A DNA stretch of 64,000 nt from G965204755 sp965243415. GTDB taxonomy: Bacteria > Acidobacteriota > Vicinamibacteria > Marinacidobacterales > Marinacidobacteraceae. A program made the translations under genes and the position numbers. The DNA is taken from assembly GCA_965243415.1 (NCBI GenBank), contig OZ251549.1, positions 2,356,001-2,420,000 on the forward strand, given 5' to 3'. Within the stretch, counting starts at the first letter, position 1. Every line of letters starts with the position of its first letter. Shown piece after piece: positions 27,040 through 34,289 of this stretch. The notes under the pieces are model-generated. The model saw nothing but the letters and a program-made list of their open reading frames with translations, did not search any database and was not told the origin of the DNA.

Positions 27040-28646
27040 CGGGGGGCTCCCTCCCCGGCCGCGGGACCGGCCGGCGCCGGCGCCGCTGCCGCCGGCGCCG
27101 CTGCCGTTCCCGGTTCCGTTCCGGGCCGCCAGGTCGGCAGCACCCGCCGCTCGAAGGGCCCGGCGAACACCCCCGCCGCGAGGACCGAGACCGCGAGGAC
27201 CAGCACCGCGGCGGCGAGCGGGCGGGCTCCGGGGAGCCGCGCCGGCGCCGGGGCCGGCGTCCGGGAGTCCCGGGCCGGCGACCGGAACCAGATCGCCTCC
27301 ACCACCCGGAGCAGGTAGATCGCCGACAGCAGGCTGGAGACCAGCAGCGCGACGAAGGCGGCGGTCCCGGCCGCGCCCCCGGCCTCCAGCGAAGCGCTCA
27401 GCAGCAGGTACTTCGAGAAGAACCCGGCGGTCGGCGGCAGCCCGATCAGCGAGAAGGCGGCCACCGTGAGCGCCGCCGCGGCGAGCGGGGCGCGCTGTCC
27501 GAGGCCCGGCCAGCCGCCCCGGTAGTCGTCGCCGTCCGGGGGCCGGGCGCCCCGGAAGAGACCGGAGCGGACGCCGCCGGCGCCGAGGAACAGGCAACCC
27601 TTGGCGAGTCCGTGGGCCACCGCGTGGAACAGGGCGCCGGCGATCGCCAGTTCCGAACCGAGCGCGATCCCCAGCAGGATCGCCCCCATCGCGCTGACGC
27701 TCGACCAGGCCAGGATCCGGCTCACCTCCCGCTGGGCGAGCGCCAGCAGGCCGCCGCCGACCGCGCCCAGGACCCCCAGCCAGAGCATCGCCGCGAGCGC
27801 GGCGGCCCCGGCCTCGGTGTGGCGGAAGGCCTCGCCGAACAGCCGCAGCAGGGCGTAGGCGCTCACCTTCGCCATCACCCCGGCGATGAACCCGGAGGCC
27901 GGGACCGGGGCGAACACATAGGCGTCCGGGAGCCAGCCGTGGAGCGGGAAGAGCGCCGCCTTCACCGCCAGCCCGACGGCGATGAGCACCACCGCGACGG
28001 CGAGCGCGGCCTCGCCGGAGACCGTGGGGAGGCGCGCCGCCAGGTCGTCCAGGTTCAGCGTCCCGGTGAGGGCGTAGAGGAACCCCACCCCGAACAGGTA
28101 GAGGGACCCGGCCACCGTCCCGGCGAGCAGGTAGCGGAAGGCGGCCACCGGCGCCCGGCCACCGCCGGAGGCGATCAGGGTGCAGGCGGCGAGGGAACTG
28201 ACCTCCATGAACACGAACAGGTTGAAGAGGTCGCGGGTGAGCACCATGCCCAGGAGGCCGGCCAGCAGGAGCAGCAGCGCTCCCCGCCGGAGCCCTTCCC
28301 GGAGCGGTGGTTCGGGGGTCTCGGCCCCCACCGAGGGGCGGACCAGGGCGGCCGCCAGTCCCATCCCGGCCACCAGGACCGCGAAGAGCGCCGAGAGGCC
28401 GTCCAGCCGCAATTCGATGCCCCAGGGCCCCGGCCAGCCGCCGAGGGCGTAGCGGAGCGGCCCGCCGCTGCCGACGACGATGAAGAGCGCCGCCGCGACC
28501 GCCGCGGTGGCGGCGTGGCAGAGGAGCGCCGGAACCTGTCCGGCGAAGCGGCGTCCGGCGAGGGCGAGCAGCGGGAGGAGCGCCGCGCCGGCCAGCGGGA
28601 GGGCGATCAGCAGGCCCGGCAGGGCGCTCGACGGGGGCTCGGTCAC
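27036..28646 (-). CDS. mrpD: First MrpD-type antiporter subunit
   Basis: This 536-aa protein of the Proton_antipo_M family has the conserved segments VKAALFPLHGWLPDAYVFAP, MAKVSAYALLRLFGEAF and ILAWSSVSAMGAILLG. The conserved Glu is in MEVSSLAACTLI. It forms the ion-pumping core of the Mrp/Mnh multi-subunit Na+/H+ antiporter. The GTG overlaps the mrpC stop (GTGA). The Ala/Pro/Glu-rich C-terminal 35 residues are unusual and probably cytoplasmic. Confidence 0.92.
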   Translation of the reverse strand: MTEPPSSALPGLLIALPLAGAALLPLLALAGRRFAGQVPALLCHAATAAVAAALFIVVGSGGPLRYALGGWPGPWGIELRLDGLSALFAVLVAGMGLAAALVRPSVGAETPEPPLREGLRRGALLLLLAGLLGMVLTRDLFNLFVFMEVSSLAACTLIASGGGRAPVAAFRYLLAGTVAGSLYLFGVGFLYALTGTLNLDDLAARLPTVSGEAALAVAVVLIAVGLAVKAALFPLHGWLPDAYVFAPVPASGFIAGVMAKVSAYALLRLFGEAFRHTEAGAAALAAMLWLGVLGAVGGGLLALAQREVSRILAWSSVSAMGAILLGIALGSELAIAGALFHAVAHGLAKGCLFLGAGGVRSGLFRGARPPDGDDYRGGWPGLGQRAPLAAAALTVAAFSLIGLPPTAGFFSKYLLLSASLEAGGAAGTAAFVALLVSSLLSAIYLLRVVEAIWFRSPARDSRTPAPAPARLPGARPLAAAVLVLAVSVLAAGVFAGPFERRVLPTWRPGTEPGTAAAPAAAAPAPAGPAAGEGAPR

Positions 28647-29080
28647 CGCGGTTCGGGCGCTTCCGGTGCTTCGGGAGTTTCCGGTGCTTCAGGCGCCGGC
28701 AGGGCCTCGTTCCCCGGCGCCGCCGGCTCCGGGGGGCGGCGCAGGCGGCGCAGCAGCCGCGCTTCGTTCAGGGTTCCCTCGGAACGGCCGATCCGCAGCA
28801 GGAGGGCCAGCGCCAGGCCGGTGGTCGAGACCGAGACCACGATCGCCGTCAGCATGAGCGTGTGCGGGAGCGGGTTCAGGAAGGCGGCGGCTTCGGCGGC
28901 GGTTCCGGCCGGGACGATGGGGATCGAGGCGCCGTCCTTGAAGCCCTGCGAGATGAAGAAGACGATCACCCCGACCTGCATCACATTCATCGCCAGCAGT
29001 TTGCGGAGCAGGTTCGGCAGCAGGGCCACCCCGGCGAGCCCCAGGGTGAAGAGGGCCGCCGCCGCGGCGTAGGTGGTCAC
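28643..29080 (-). CDS. mrpC: MrpC (NuoK-like) antiporter subunit
   Basis: This 145-aa protein (from the GTG at 29,080) has three transmembrane helices and the MrpC/NuoK pattern NLLRKLLAMNVMQVGVIVFFI, followed by NPLPHTLMLTAIVVSVSTTGLALAL (seen here as two consecutive helices). An extra Pro/Glu/Ala-rich tail of about 25 residues (repeats of PEAPET-like units) follows the last helix. It lies 106 nt after the mrpB-type gene, the only sizeable gap in the operon. A longer reading is possible but would need an out-of-family N-terminus. Confidence 0.85.
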   Translation of the reverse strand: MTTYAAAAALFTLGLAGVALLPNLLRKLLAMNVMQVGVIVFFISQGFKDGASIPIVPAGTAAEAAAFLNPLPHTLMLTAIVVSVSTTGLALALLLRIGRSEGTLNEARLLRRLRRPPEPAAPGNEALPAPEAPETPEAPEAPEPR

Positions 29081-29186
29081 CGGGGCCGGCTTCCCGGCCG
29101 GTTCCGGAGCCCGGCGCCCCTCCCGGCCGATTCCCCGGCGAAGTCCACGCGTATTCCCGGCGTCATTCCCTGACTCATTCCCGGAC

Positions 29187-29939
29187 TCATTCCCGGACCC
29201 CGGCGCTGAGGCAGTCGTAGAGGATGCACACCGTCCCGGCGACCGTGAAGAAGACCGCGGTCTCGATCCCCAGGGTGGCCAGTTCGCGCACCTCCGCCGG
29301 CTCGCCGCCGAGCGGCAGCGTCCCGAAGTCGAGGAAGGCGCCCCCGAAGGCCATCGCCAAGAGCCCGAGGCCCACATACCCGAGGATCCCGGCGCCGGCC
29401 ATCGCCAGGGAGGCGCGGAGACTCGGCGACCCGGCGGGCCGAGGTCCGCCGCCGCTGCCGCGCACGAGCCGCATGGTCACCAGCCCGGAGCCGAAGAGGA
29501 CGCCTCCCTGGAACCCGCCCCCGGGGCTGCTGTGACCGTGGATCAGCACATAGACCGCGAAGACCAGGATCCAGGGGACGAGCAGCCGGGCGGCGGTGTC
29601 GAGCAGGTCGCTGCCGAACCGGAAGGACAGGCCCCGGGGCAGATCCTCCGGCTTCCCGGCGAAGCCGGCCAGCACCACCAGACAGCCCAGGCCGGCGGCG
29701 AAGATGACGAGGGTTTCGCCGAGGGTGTCGTAACTCCGGTAGTCGGCGAGGACCGCGGTCACCAGGTTCGAGGCGCCGGTCTCCTCCTGCGCCCGCTCGA
29801 TGTACCGCGGCGAGACGAAGGTGTTCGGCGGGGAGCCGGGGTCGCCCACCGGGGCCAGGTCGGCGGCGCCGACGAGCAGGGCCCCGAACAGGGCGGCGAA
29901 CACCGCGGCCCCGGGCAGGAGCGGCGCGAGGCGGCGCAT
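29187..29939 (-). CDS. mrpB: MbhE-like + MrpB fusion subunit
   Basis: This 250-aa protein combines two parts normally found at the end of MrpA and in MrpB. Residues about 1-90 carry PRYIERAQEETGASNLVTAV and VLADYRSYDTLGETLVIF, as in MbhE and the MrpA C-terminus. Residues about 105-250 carry the MnhB domain: RLLVPWILVFAVYVLIHGH, then SPGGGFQGGVLFG and a GTLPLGGEPAEVRELATLGIE-type region (quoted in two pieces). About six transmembrane helices are present. It starts 6 nt after the stop of the DUF4040 gene. Confidence 0.88.
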   Translation of the reverse strand: MRRLAPLLPGAAVFAALFGALLVGAADLAPVGDPGSPPNTFVSPRYIERAQEETGASNLVTAVLADYRSYDTLGETLVIFAAGLGCLVVLAGFAGKPEDLPRGLSFRFGSDLLDTAARLLVPWILVFAVYVLIHGHSSPGGGFQGGVLFGSGLVTMRLVRGSGGGPRPAGSPSLRASLAMAGAGILGYVGLGLLAMAFGGAFLDFGTLPLGGEPAEVRELATLGIETAVFFTVAGTVCILYDCLSAGVRE

Positions 29940-29945
29940 CGGCGG

Positions 29946-30197
29946 TCAGTCGAGTCGGCGGCTGCCGCGGAAAGCGGTCGAGACCAGCAGGATGGTGCTG
30001 AGCGCCCCGCCCACGCAGGCCTCGGTGAAGGCCACATCCACCGCGCCCAGGAAGGCGAACCAGGTCGCCGCCGCGAAACTGAACACCCCGAAGAAGGCGG
30101 TCGCCGCCAGCAGGTCGCGCATCAGCAGCGCCGCCCCGGCCGAGAACACCATCAGGCCCAGCAGCCCGATTCCCAGGAAGCCGCCGGGGTCGGTCAC
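29946..30197 (-). CDS. DUF4040 (MbhD-like) antiporter subunit
   Basis: This 83-aa protein has three hydrophobic helices and the DUF4040/MbhD pattern LRDLLAATAFFGVFSFAAA, then DVAFTEACVGGALSTILLVS. In classical Mrp systems this region is part of the long MrpA subunit; here it is a separate gene. The GTG overlaps the mrpG stop by 4 nt (30,194-30,197). Confidence 0.85.
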   Translation of the reverse strand: MTDPGGFLGIGLLGLMVFSAGAALLMRDLLAATAFFGVFSFAAATWFAFLGAVDVAFTEACVGGALSTILLVSTAFRGSRRLD

Positions 30198-30559
30198 GGC
30201 GCGCGGTTCCCGGCTTCGGGGCCGGCGGCCGGCTCCCGGGGCGGCGTCGGTCGGCGCCAGACGGCGACCCCGGAGCGCCGCGCCGCCCGCCCCAGGGCGT
30301 GGGTGGCGGTGGGGCCGGCGAAGGCCAGGAAGAGGGAGACCAGGAGCAGTTTCACCGCCGTTCCGACGCTGCCCCCCAGGAGCGCGAAGGCGAGGACCGC
30401 GAGCGCCAGGCCGACGGTGTCGCACTTCCCGATCGCGTGGAGGCGGGTGTAGAAGTCGGGCAGCCGCAGCACCCCGACCGCCGCCGTCAGCGTGAAGAAC
30501 AGCGAGGCCGCCAGGAGGACGACCGCCGCGGCCTCGACCGCGGAAACGCCGGAACTCAT
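30194..30559 (-). CDS. mrpG: MrpG antiporter subunit
   Basis: This 121-aa protein has three transmembrane helices and the family motif VGVLRLPDFYTRLHAIGKCDT (here across residues 28-48), followed by GGSVGTAVKLLLVSLFLAF. A Pro/Arg-rich C-terminal tail of about 30 residues is extra. It starts 10 nt after mrpF. Confidence 0.92.
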   Translation of the reverse strand: MSSGVSAVEAAAVVLLAASLFFTLTAAVGVLRLPDFYTRLHAIGKCDTVGLALAVLAFALLGGSVGTAVKLLLVSLFLAFAGPTATHALGRAARRSGVAVWRRPTPPREPAAGPEAGNRAP

Positions 30560-30569
30560 CCCCGCGAAC

Positions 30570-30875
30570 TCATCCTTCCGGACCCGTCCCGGGCGGGCCC
30601 GGCGCCGAATCCCGGTCGCCGCCGCCCTCGAAGTACTTGGCGAGGGTCAGCGCCGCCAGGAAACCGATGAGGGCGTAGGCCAGCGCGATGTCCACGAACA
30701 TCTCCGGCCGCCCCGAGAGTTGCCCGATGACCAGCAGCAGGATCAGCGTCTTGGTGCCCATGAGCACCAGGCCGGAGAGCCGGTCCCACAGGCCGGGGCC
30801 GCGCACCACCCGGACGAAGGCGATCAGCCAGGCGAGGAAGACCGCGCCGGCGAAGGCGCCGAGGACGACCGGCAT
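30570..30875 (-). CDS. mrpF: MrpF antiporter subunit
   Basis: This 101-aa protein has three helices and the MrpF/PhaF motif RVVRGPGLWDRLSGL, then a FVDIALAYALIGFLAAL helix. It is a required small subunit of the Na+/H+ antiporter. The tail after the last helix is Gly/Pro-rich. It lies 21 nt after mrpE. Confidence 0.92.
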   Translation of the reverse strand: MPVVLGAFAGAVFLAWLIAFVRVVRGPGLWDRLSGLVLMGTKTLILLLVIGQLSGRPEMFVDIALAYALIGFLAALTLAKYFEGGGDRDSAPGPPGTGPEG

Positions 30876-30896
30876 CGTCGCGGACCCCGGCGCCGC

Positions 30897-31526
30897 TCAG
30901 CGCCCGAGGAGGCGGGCGAGGCGTTCGCCGGTCTTCCCCCCGTCCGGGGCGACGGCGGCGGCGGAATCGGCGTCGAGCGCGTGGATCGTCAGGCCCCGCT
31001 CGTCGGCGTCGAGGGTGACGGTTCCCGGGGTCAGGGTGATCGAGTGGGCGAGGGCCAGTCGGGAGAGCGGGTTGGGGAGCCGGTCTTCGACCCGCACCAG
31101 TTCGGGGGCCACCGGCAGGCGCGGGTCGAGCACCACCCGCGCGACCCGCAGCGCCGAACCGAGGACCTGGCCGGCCAGCCAGACCCCGTAGGCGAGGAGG
31201 TGGTGGATCTTCCGGGGCAGTCGGGCGATCTCCGCTCCGGGCGCGGCGGCGGGGGGGAGCGCCAGGAGGCGCACCGTGACCCGGGCGGCGCCGGCGGCGG
31301 CGGCGATCCCCGGGATCAGGTGCAGCGCGTCGAACTTGCCGGAGAGGACGATCCAGAAGAGGAGCAGCGGAACGAAGACCGTGAGGAAGGGGCCCCACCC
31401 GGCGAAACCGGAACCGGTGAAGTCGGACGGCGGCGCGGGTTCCCGGCTCTCTCTCGCGCTCCCCGGCGCCGGCGGTCGGTCGGTCGGCTCCCCGGTGTCC
31501 CCGCGGGCCGGTCGGTCGGAAGTCAT
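30897..31526 (-). CDS. mrpE: MrpE antiporter subunit
   Basis: From the ATG at 31,526 the protein is 209 aa. A charged N-terminal segment of about 45 residues precedes two close membrane helices (FLTVFVPLLLFWIVLSG and HLIPGIAAAAGAA) and the soluble MrpE domain. That domain ends in the conserved LAHSITLTPGTVTLD and GLTIHAL pattern. The frame is open further upstream, but that part is repeat-rich and unlike MrpE. It is the first gene of a ten-gene operon running to 23,423. Confidence 0.9.
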   Translation of the reverse strand: MTSDRPARGDTGEPTDRPPAPGSARESREPAPPSDFTGSGFAGWGPFLTVFVPLLLFWIVLSGKFDALHLIPGIAAAAGAARVTVRLLALPPAAAPGAEIARLPRKIHHLLAYGVWLAGQVLGSALRVARVVLDPRLPVAPELVRVEDRLPNPLSRLALAHSITLTPGTVTLDADERGLTIHALDADSAAAVAPDGGKTGERLARLLGR

Positions 31527-31839
31527 CGCCGGGAAGTCGTCGCCTGGTCGTCGTCGCCTGGTCGTCAGCGGGCGGAAGTCATCTCCGGGGCGAGTCCCCG
31601 GGATCGTCCGGGCCGAATCTCCGGGCCGAATCCTGCGGGCCGAGTCCTGCGGGCGGGCATCGTACGGGGAGGGGAGGTCGTCGCGGAGGGAGGGGGCCGG
31701 CGGGCGTCGGCGCCGGGCGCAGGGGAAACGCGCCGGGCGCACCCGGTCTCCCGTGCCGGTCGGCGGCGTCGGCGCGGCGCCCGGCGGCCGGGCGGGCCGG
31801 CAGCGCCGCGAGGGGCGCCGGGGTGTTCCGCCACGGCGG
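31527..31839. other. Gene-free interval with short tandem repeats upstream of mrpE
   Basis: No gene is visible. It contains a GTCGTCGCCTGGTCGTCGTC-type tandem (about 31,537-31,566) and a GGGCCGA(A/G)TC unit repeated three times (about 31,607-31,650). The leader and promoter of the antiporter operon should lie here; I cannot point to a clear -10. Confidence 0.4.
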
Positions 31840-32676
31840 TCAGCGGTAGAAGTTGACGCCGATGATGGCCTGCTGGGTGCGGTGCGAGAAGTCCCGGGGC
31901 GACCAGAGGCGGTACTCGGCGCGCGCCGAGAGGTAGTCGAAGATATAGACCTCAAACCCCACCCCGAGGTGCGCCGTGGCCTGGTACACGGTCTCGTCGA
32001 GCGACACCGTCGTCCCCACCGGGACCCGGATCCGGGGGCGCGCCGGCTGGGTGCGGAGCAGACCGTCCCGGCGGGCCGCCGGGGTGGTGAAGTCGAAGTC
32101 CTCGCGCAGCGAGTCGCGCCGCACCACCCCGCCGCCGGCCAGGATCCAGGCGTGGAACGGCTGCCGCCGGCCCAGGTGGAAGACGAACGAACCGTCGAGG
32201 TGGTACCGGTTCATGCGGAACTGGTAGGCCGGGTCGGCGAGCACATCCTGCACCGGCTCGTCGGTGGCGGTGTAGCGCTGGTTCGATCGTCCGAAGAACA
32301 GCCCGGTCTCGAAACTGAAGTTGTCGCTCGCGCGGATCGCCGCCGCGCCGGCGAGGCTGGCGCCCCGGCCCAGCCGGAGGTCGGGGTGCGCGAAGAACTG
32401 CAGTCCGACCCCGGTGGAGAGCCGGAACCGGTGCCGGGGCTGGGCCTCTGCCGGCGGCGCGGTGAACGGCGCGAGCGCCGCGACAGCGAGCAGGACGCCG
32501 GGGAGGACGGAGGGGAGGGAGCCGCGGCGGGACGGCCGGCGCGGTGCGGCCGGCGGAAACACGGCGGCGGACGGATCCGGCCGACGGGGAAGCGCGGGGC
32601 GGACCGGGTCGGGTCGCCGCGCCCGGCGGTGGCGGCCGTCGCTCGGGGCGCTCCGGGGGTCGTCGGGCGGGGTCAA
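31840..32676 (-). CDS. Outer-membrane beta-barrel protein
   Basis: This 278-aa protein has a long Arg/Pro-rich N-terminus, a signal segment at about residues 50-76 (LPGVLLAVAALAPFTAPPAEA) and about 200 residues of alternating strands. These include FRLSTGVGLQFFAHPDLRLG and end FSHRTQQAIIGVNFYR, with a terminal aromatic-Arg. This fits an OmpA/OmpW-like barrel. The TTG start lies 10 nt after a TAGCAT hexamer; a start closer to the signal peptide is also possible. The function is unknown. Confidence 0.65.
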   Translation of the reverse strand: MTPPDDPRSAPSDGRHRRARRPDPVRPALPRRPDPSAAVFPPAAPRRPSRRGSLPSVLPGVLLAVAALAPFTAPPAEAQPRHRFRLSTGVGLQFFAHPDLRLGRGASLAGAAAIRASDNFSFETGLFFGRSNQRYTATDEPVQDVLADPAYQFRMNRYHLDGSFVFHLGRRQPFHAWILAGGGVVRRDSLREDFDFTTPAARRDGLLRTQPARPRIRVPVGTTVSLDETVYQATAHLGVGFEVYIFDYLSARAEYRLWSPRDFSHRTQQAIIGVNFYR

Positions 32677-32686
32677 AGGCGCCGGG

Positions 32687-32692
32687 ATGCTA
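32687..32692 (-). promoter_or_regulatory. -10-like TAGCAT close to the barrel gene's TTG
   Basis: The hexamer is the same as the one before rsgA and stands 10 nt from the start codon. It supports a leaderless start at 32,676, if that start is right. Confidence 0.35.
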
Positions 32693-32804
32693 CTCCACGA
32701 CCGGCCCCCGGGATCGTCCGGCTCCCGGGCCCGGCCCGGTTCGGCCTCGGCGTGGCCTGGATCGGCTCCCCGGGTCGGCCGGGCGGGAATCCGCGCCCGT
32801 CGGG

Positions 32805-33110
32805 CTACTCCGGCTCGCGCTGCTGGCCGGGGACCACCCGGCGGTTCTTCATCATCTCTTCGTCGTAGTAGCGCCGGTAGAGCAGGTCCCAGGCCTCGGT
32901 GCCCTGCTGGACGGCGCGGCTCTGGCTGTCGATCTTGCGGCGGACGATCTGGTCGATCCGCTCGTCGTCCTCGAGTTCGGAGTTGATGATCCGGGTGATC
33001 ATCCGCCGGATCTCGTTGTCCTGGGCGTAGAACTCGACGGTGTCGTCGGTCCGCAGCAGTTGGAGGATCTGGCTCGCCAGGTGGTTGATCTTGCTGTTCG
33101 TCAGGCGCAT
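32805..33110 (-). CDS. DUF507 family protein (first of a pair)
   Basis: This 101-aa, all-helical protein begins MRLTNSKINHLASQILQLL, the start typical of DUF507. It contains DDERIDQIVRRKIDSQSRA and ends with YYDEEMMKNRR. It has no catalytic motif and no export signal, so it is probably cytoplasmic. It is paralogous to the next gene upstream on the same strand (57 nt apart). An AGGAGAG lies about 14 nt before the ATG. The function is unknown in all members I know of. Confidence 0.88.
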   Translation of the reverse strand: MRLTNSKINHLASQILQLLRTDDTVEFYAQDNEIRRMITRIINSELEDDERIDQIVRRKIDSQSRAVQQGTEAWDLLYRRYYDEEMMKNRRVVPGQQREPE

Positions 33111-33167
33111 GGGGGATCCGCTTCTCTCCTGCTTCCTCTCCGCTGGTCGCCGCCCGGTCGGGCCGCC

Positions 33168-33446
33168 CTAGAGGATGAGCCCCCGCTCCCGGGCCAGCCG
33201 CTTCTTGACCAACTTGAACATCTCCCGGTACTCGACTCCGTCGGTGCGGATCTTCTCGCCGTAGTCGTCGAGCAACTTCCGCACTTCCTCGTTGAGTTCG
33301 TCCTCCTGCCGCAGATCCTCGGTGATGAGTTCCACGATGGTGTCCATGAGGAGGTTGGGGTCTTCGGTGTCGATGAACCCGGCGACCTGGAGTTCGTCGG
33401 TGATCCGGTAGCCCAGGAACTGGATCTGGCTTTTCGTGAGTCGCAT
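33168..33446 (-). CDS. DUF507 family protein (second of a pair)
   Basis: From the ATG at 33,446 the protein is 92 aa (MRLTKSQIQFLGYRITDEL...). It shares the N-terminus and the acidic-then-'EVRKLLDDYGEKI' helix plan with its neighbour. Upstream in-frame codons exist but are not DUF507-like. The pair presumably forms a heteromer; this is inference from the conserved side-by-side arrangement. Confidence 0.88.
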   Translation of the reverse strand: MRLTKSQIQFLGYRITDELQVAGFIDTEDPNLLMDTIVELITEDLRQEDELNEEVRKLLDDYGEKIRTDGVEYREMFKLVKKRLARERGLIL

Positions 33447-33521
33447 CGGGGGCAGCCGGAAATCGTACCGCAAACCCGCTCCCCCCGGTCGCCCGAAGGC
33501 CGGCGGGGCGCGCGGTGCTGC

Positions 33522-33527
33522 TAGAAT
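33522..33527 (+). promoter_or_regulatory. Extended -10 (TGC TAGAAT) of tRNA-Asp and perhaps the selenoprotein
   Basis: TGC directly precedes TAGAAT, and the tRNA begins 19 nt after the hexamer, a normal distance for a tRNA promoter. No -35 is visible, as expected for an extended -10. Confidence 0.6.
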
Positions 33528-33546
33528 CACCCGTTTGCGGCGACCC

Positions 33547-33624
33547 GGGGTCGTAGTTCAGTTGGTTCAGAATGCCGGCCTGTCACGCCGGAGGTCGCGG
33601 GTTCGAGTCCCGTCGGCCCCGCCA
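33547..33624 (+). tRNA. tRNA-Asp (GTC)
   Basis: The acceptor stem GGGGTCG pairs with CGGCCCC, with discriminator G and CCA encoded (33,622-33,624). The anticodon arm is CCGGC-CTGTCAC-GCCGG, with GTC at 34-36. The T-arm has GGTTCGAGTCCC. It lies 129 nt ahead of the selenoprotein gene. Confidence 0.95.
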
Positions 33625-33752
33625 CCCGTCGTCCGCCTGCCCCCTCGCGCGTTCCTCCCCGACCCGGCCCGAGCGCCGGGCCGGAACGCCTTCCCACACC
33701 CTCTCCCGGGGAGCCCGATCCCCGGCGGGAGGCCAACCCCCACGGAGACTCG

Positions 33753-33983
33753 ATGACCATCTCGATCACCTACTGCGTCGTTTGAAACTACCTTCCGAAC
33801 GCCACCAGTCTGGCGGCGTCCATCCGGGAAGCGCGCGGCGTGGAGCCGCAACTCATCGAGGGCGGCAAGGGCATCTTCGATGTGAAGGTCGACGGCGAGT
33901 TGATCTTCTCGAAGCACGAGACCGGCCGCTTCCCCGAGGTCCGGGAGATCCTCGACCGGATCCCCGAAAAGATCCCCGCCTGA
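33753..33983 (+). CDS. SelW/Rdx-family selenoprotein (in-frame TGA = selenocysteine)
   Basis: The frame reads MTISITYCVV-TGA-NYLPNATSLA and ends ...ILDRIPEKIPA, 76 residues with TGA at codon 11 (33,783-33,785). This gives the redox motif C-V-V-U, the CxxU of SelW/SelT/SelH (Rdx) proteins, in the family's usual place at the N-terminus. The rest also matches the family, including GGKGIFDVKVDGELIFSK and a final EV(R)EILDRIP helix. Reading TGA as stop would leave a 10-codon peptide and an intact 65-codon remainder with no reason to be conserved. A hairpin fitting a bacterial SECIS follows the TGA. No selA, selB, selC or selD is in the window. Confidence 0.88.
33801..33817 (+). promoter_or_regulatory. 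Putative bacterial SECIS hairpin
   Basis: GCCACCAGTCTGGCGGC can fold into GCC/GGC plus CCA/TGG with one A-C mismatch and a 3-nt GTC loop. It begins 15 nt after the TGA and its loop G lies about 22 nt from it, the distance SelB-dependent SECIS elements use. The fold was drawn by eye only. Confidence 0.55.
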
Positions 33984-34289
33984 CCCCGACCCCCGGGGGC
34001 CGCTGACGCCGGCTCCCGTACGGGGGAGTCCTTCGGGGCGCCCCGGGGTCCAAGGCGCCCGGGACCGGGAGACCCACCGGGGAGGTCCGGGCCGCGCGCC
34101 GGGTTCGGTTCTCTCTCCCCCCCCCCCCCCCCCCCCCCCCCCCGATTCCCCGTCCCGATCGGGGCCCCGATCGAGGTCCCGATCGGGACGGCCGACACCG
34201 GCTCGCCGGCCCGGCTCGACACCCGGAGCGCGGCCGGTCGCGGGCCGCGGCGAGCGGTCGGCCGCGCCGGACCGCCCGCCGGGGCCGGG
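33984..34289. other. Intergenic region with a 27-C homopolymer
   Basis: No gene is visible between the selenoprotein and the DUF5916 gene, which converge here. A run of 27 C occupies 34,117-34,143, just before the inverted repeat at 34,152-34,189. Confidence 0.6.
34152..34189. terminator. Inverted repeat between convergent genes
   Basis: GTCCCGATCG at 34,152-34,161 is inverted as CGATCGGGAC at 34,180-34,189, with a further copy of the CCCGATCG half-site between them. It may end transcription from both sides; there is no T-run. Confidence 0.4.

Noticed and set aside
34117..34143. Poly-C run as part of a terminator
   Set aside because: A C-run does not give the weak rU:dA hybrid needed for intrinsic termination; listed as a homopolymer instead.
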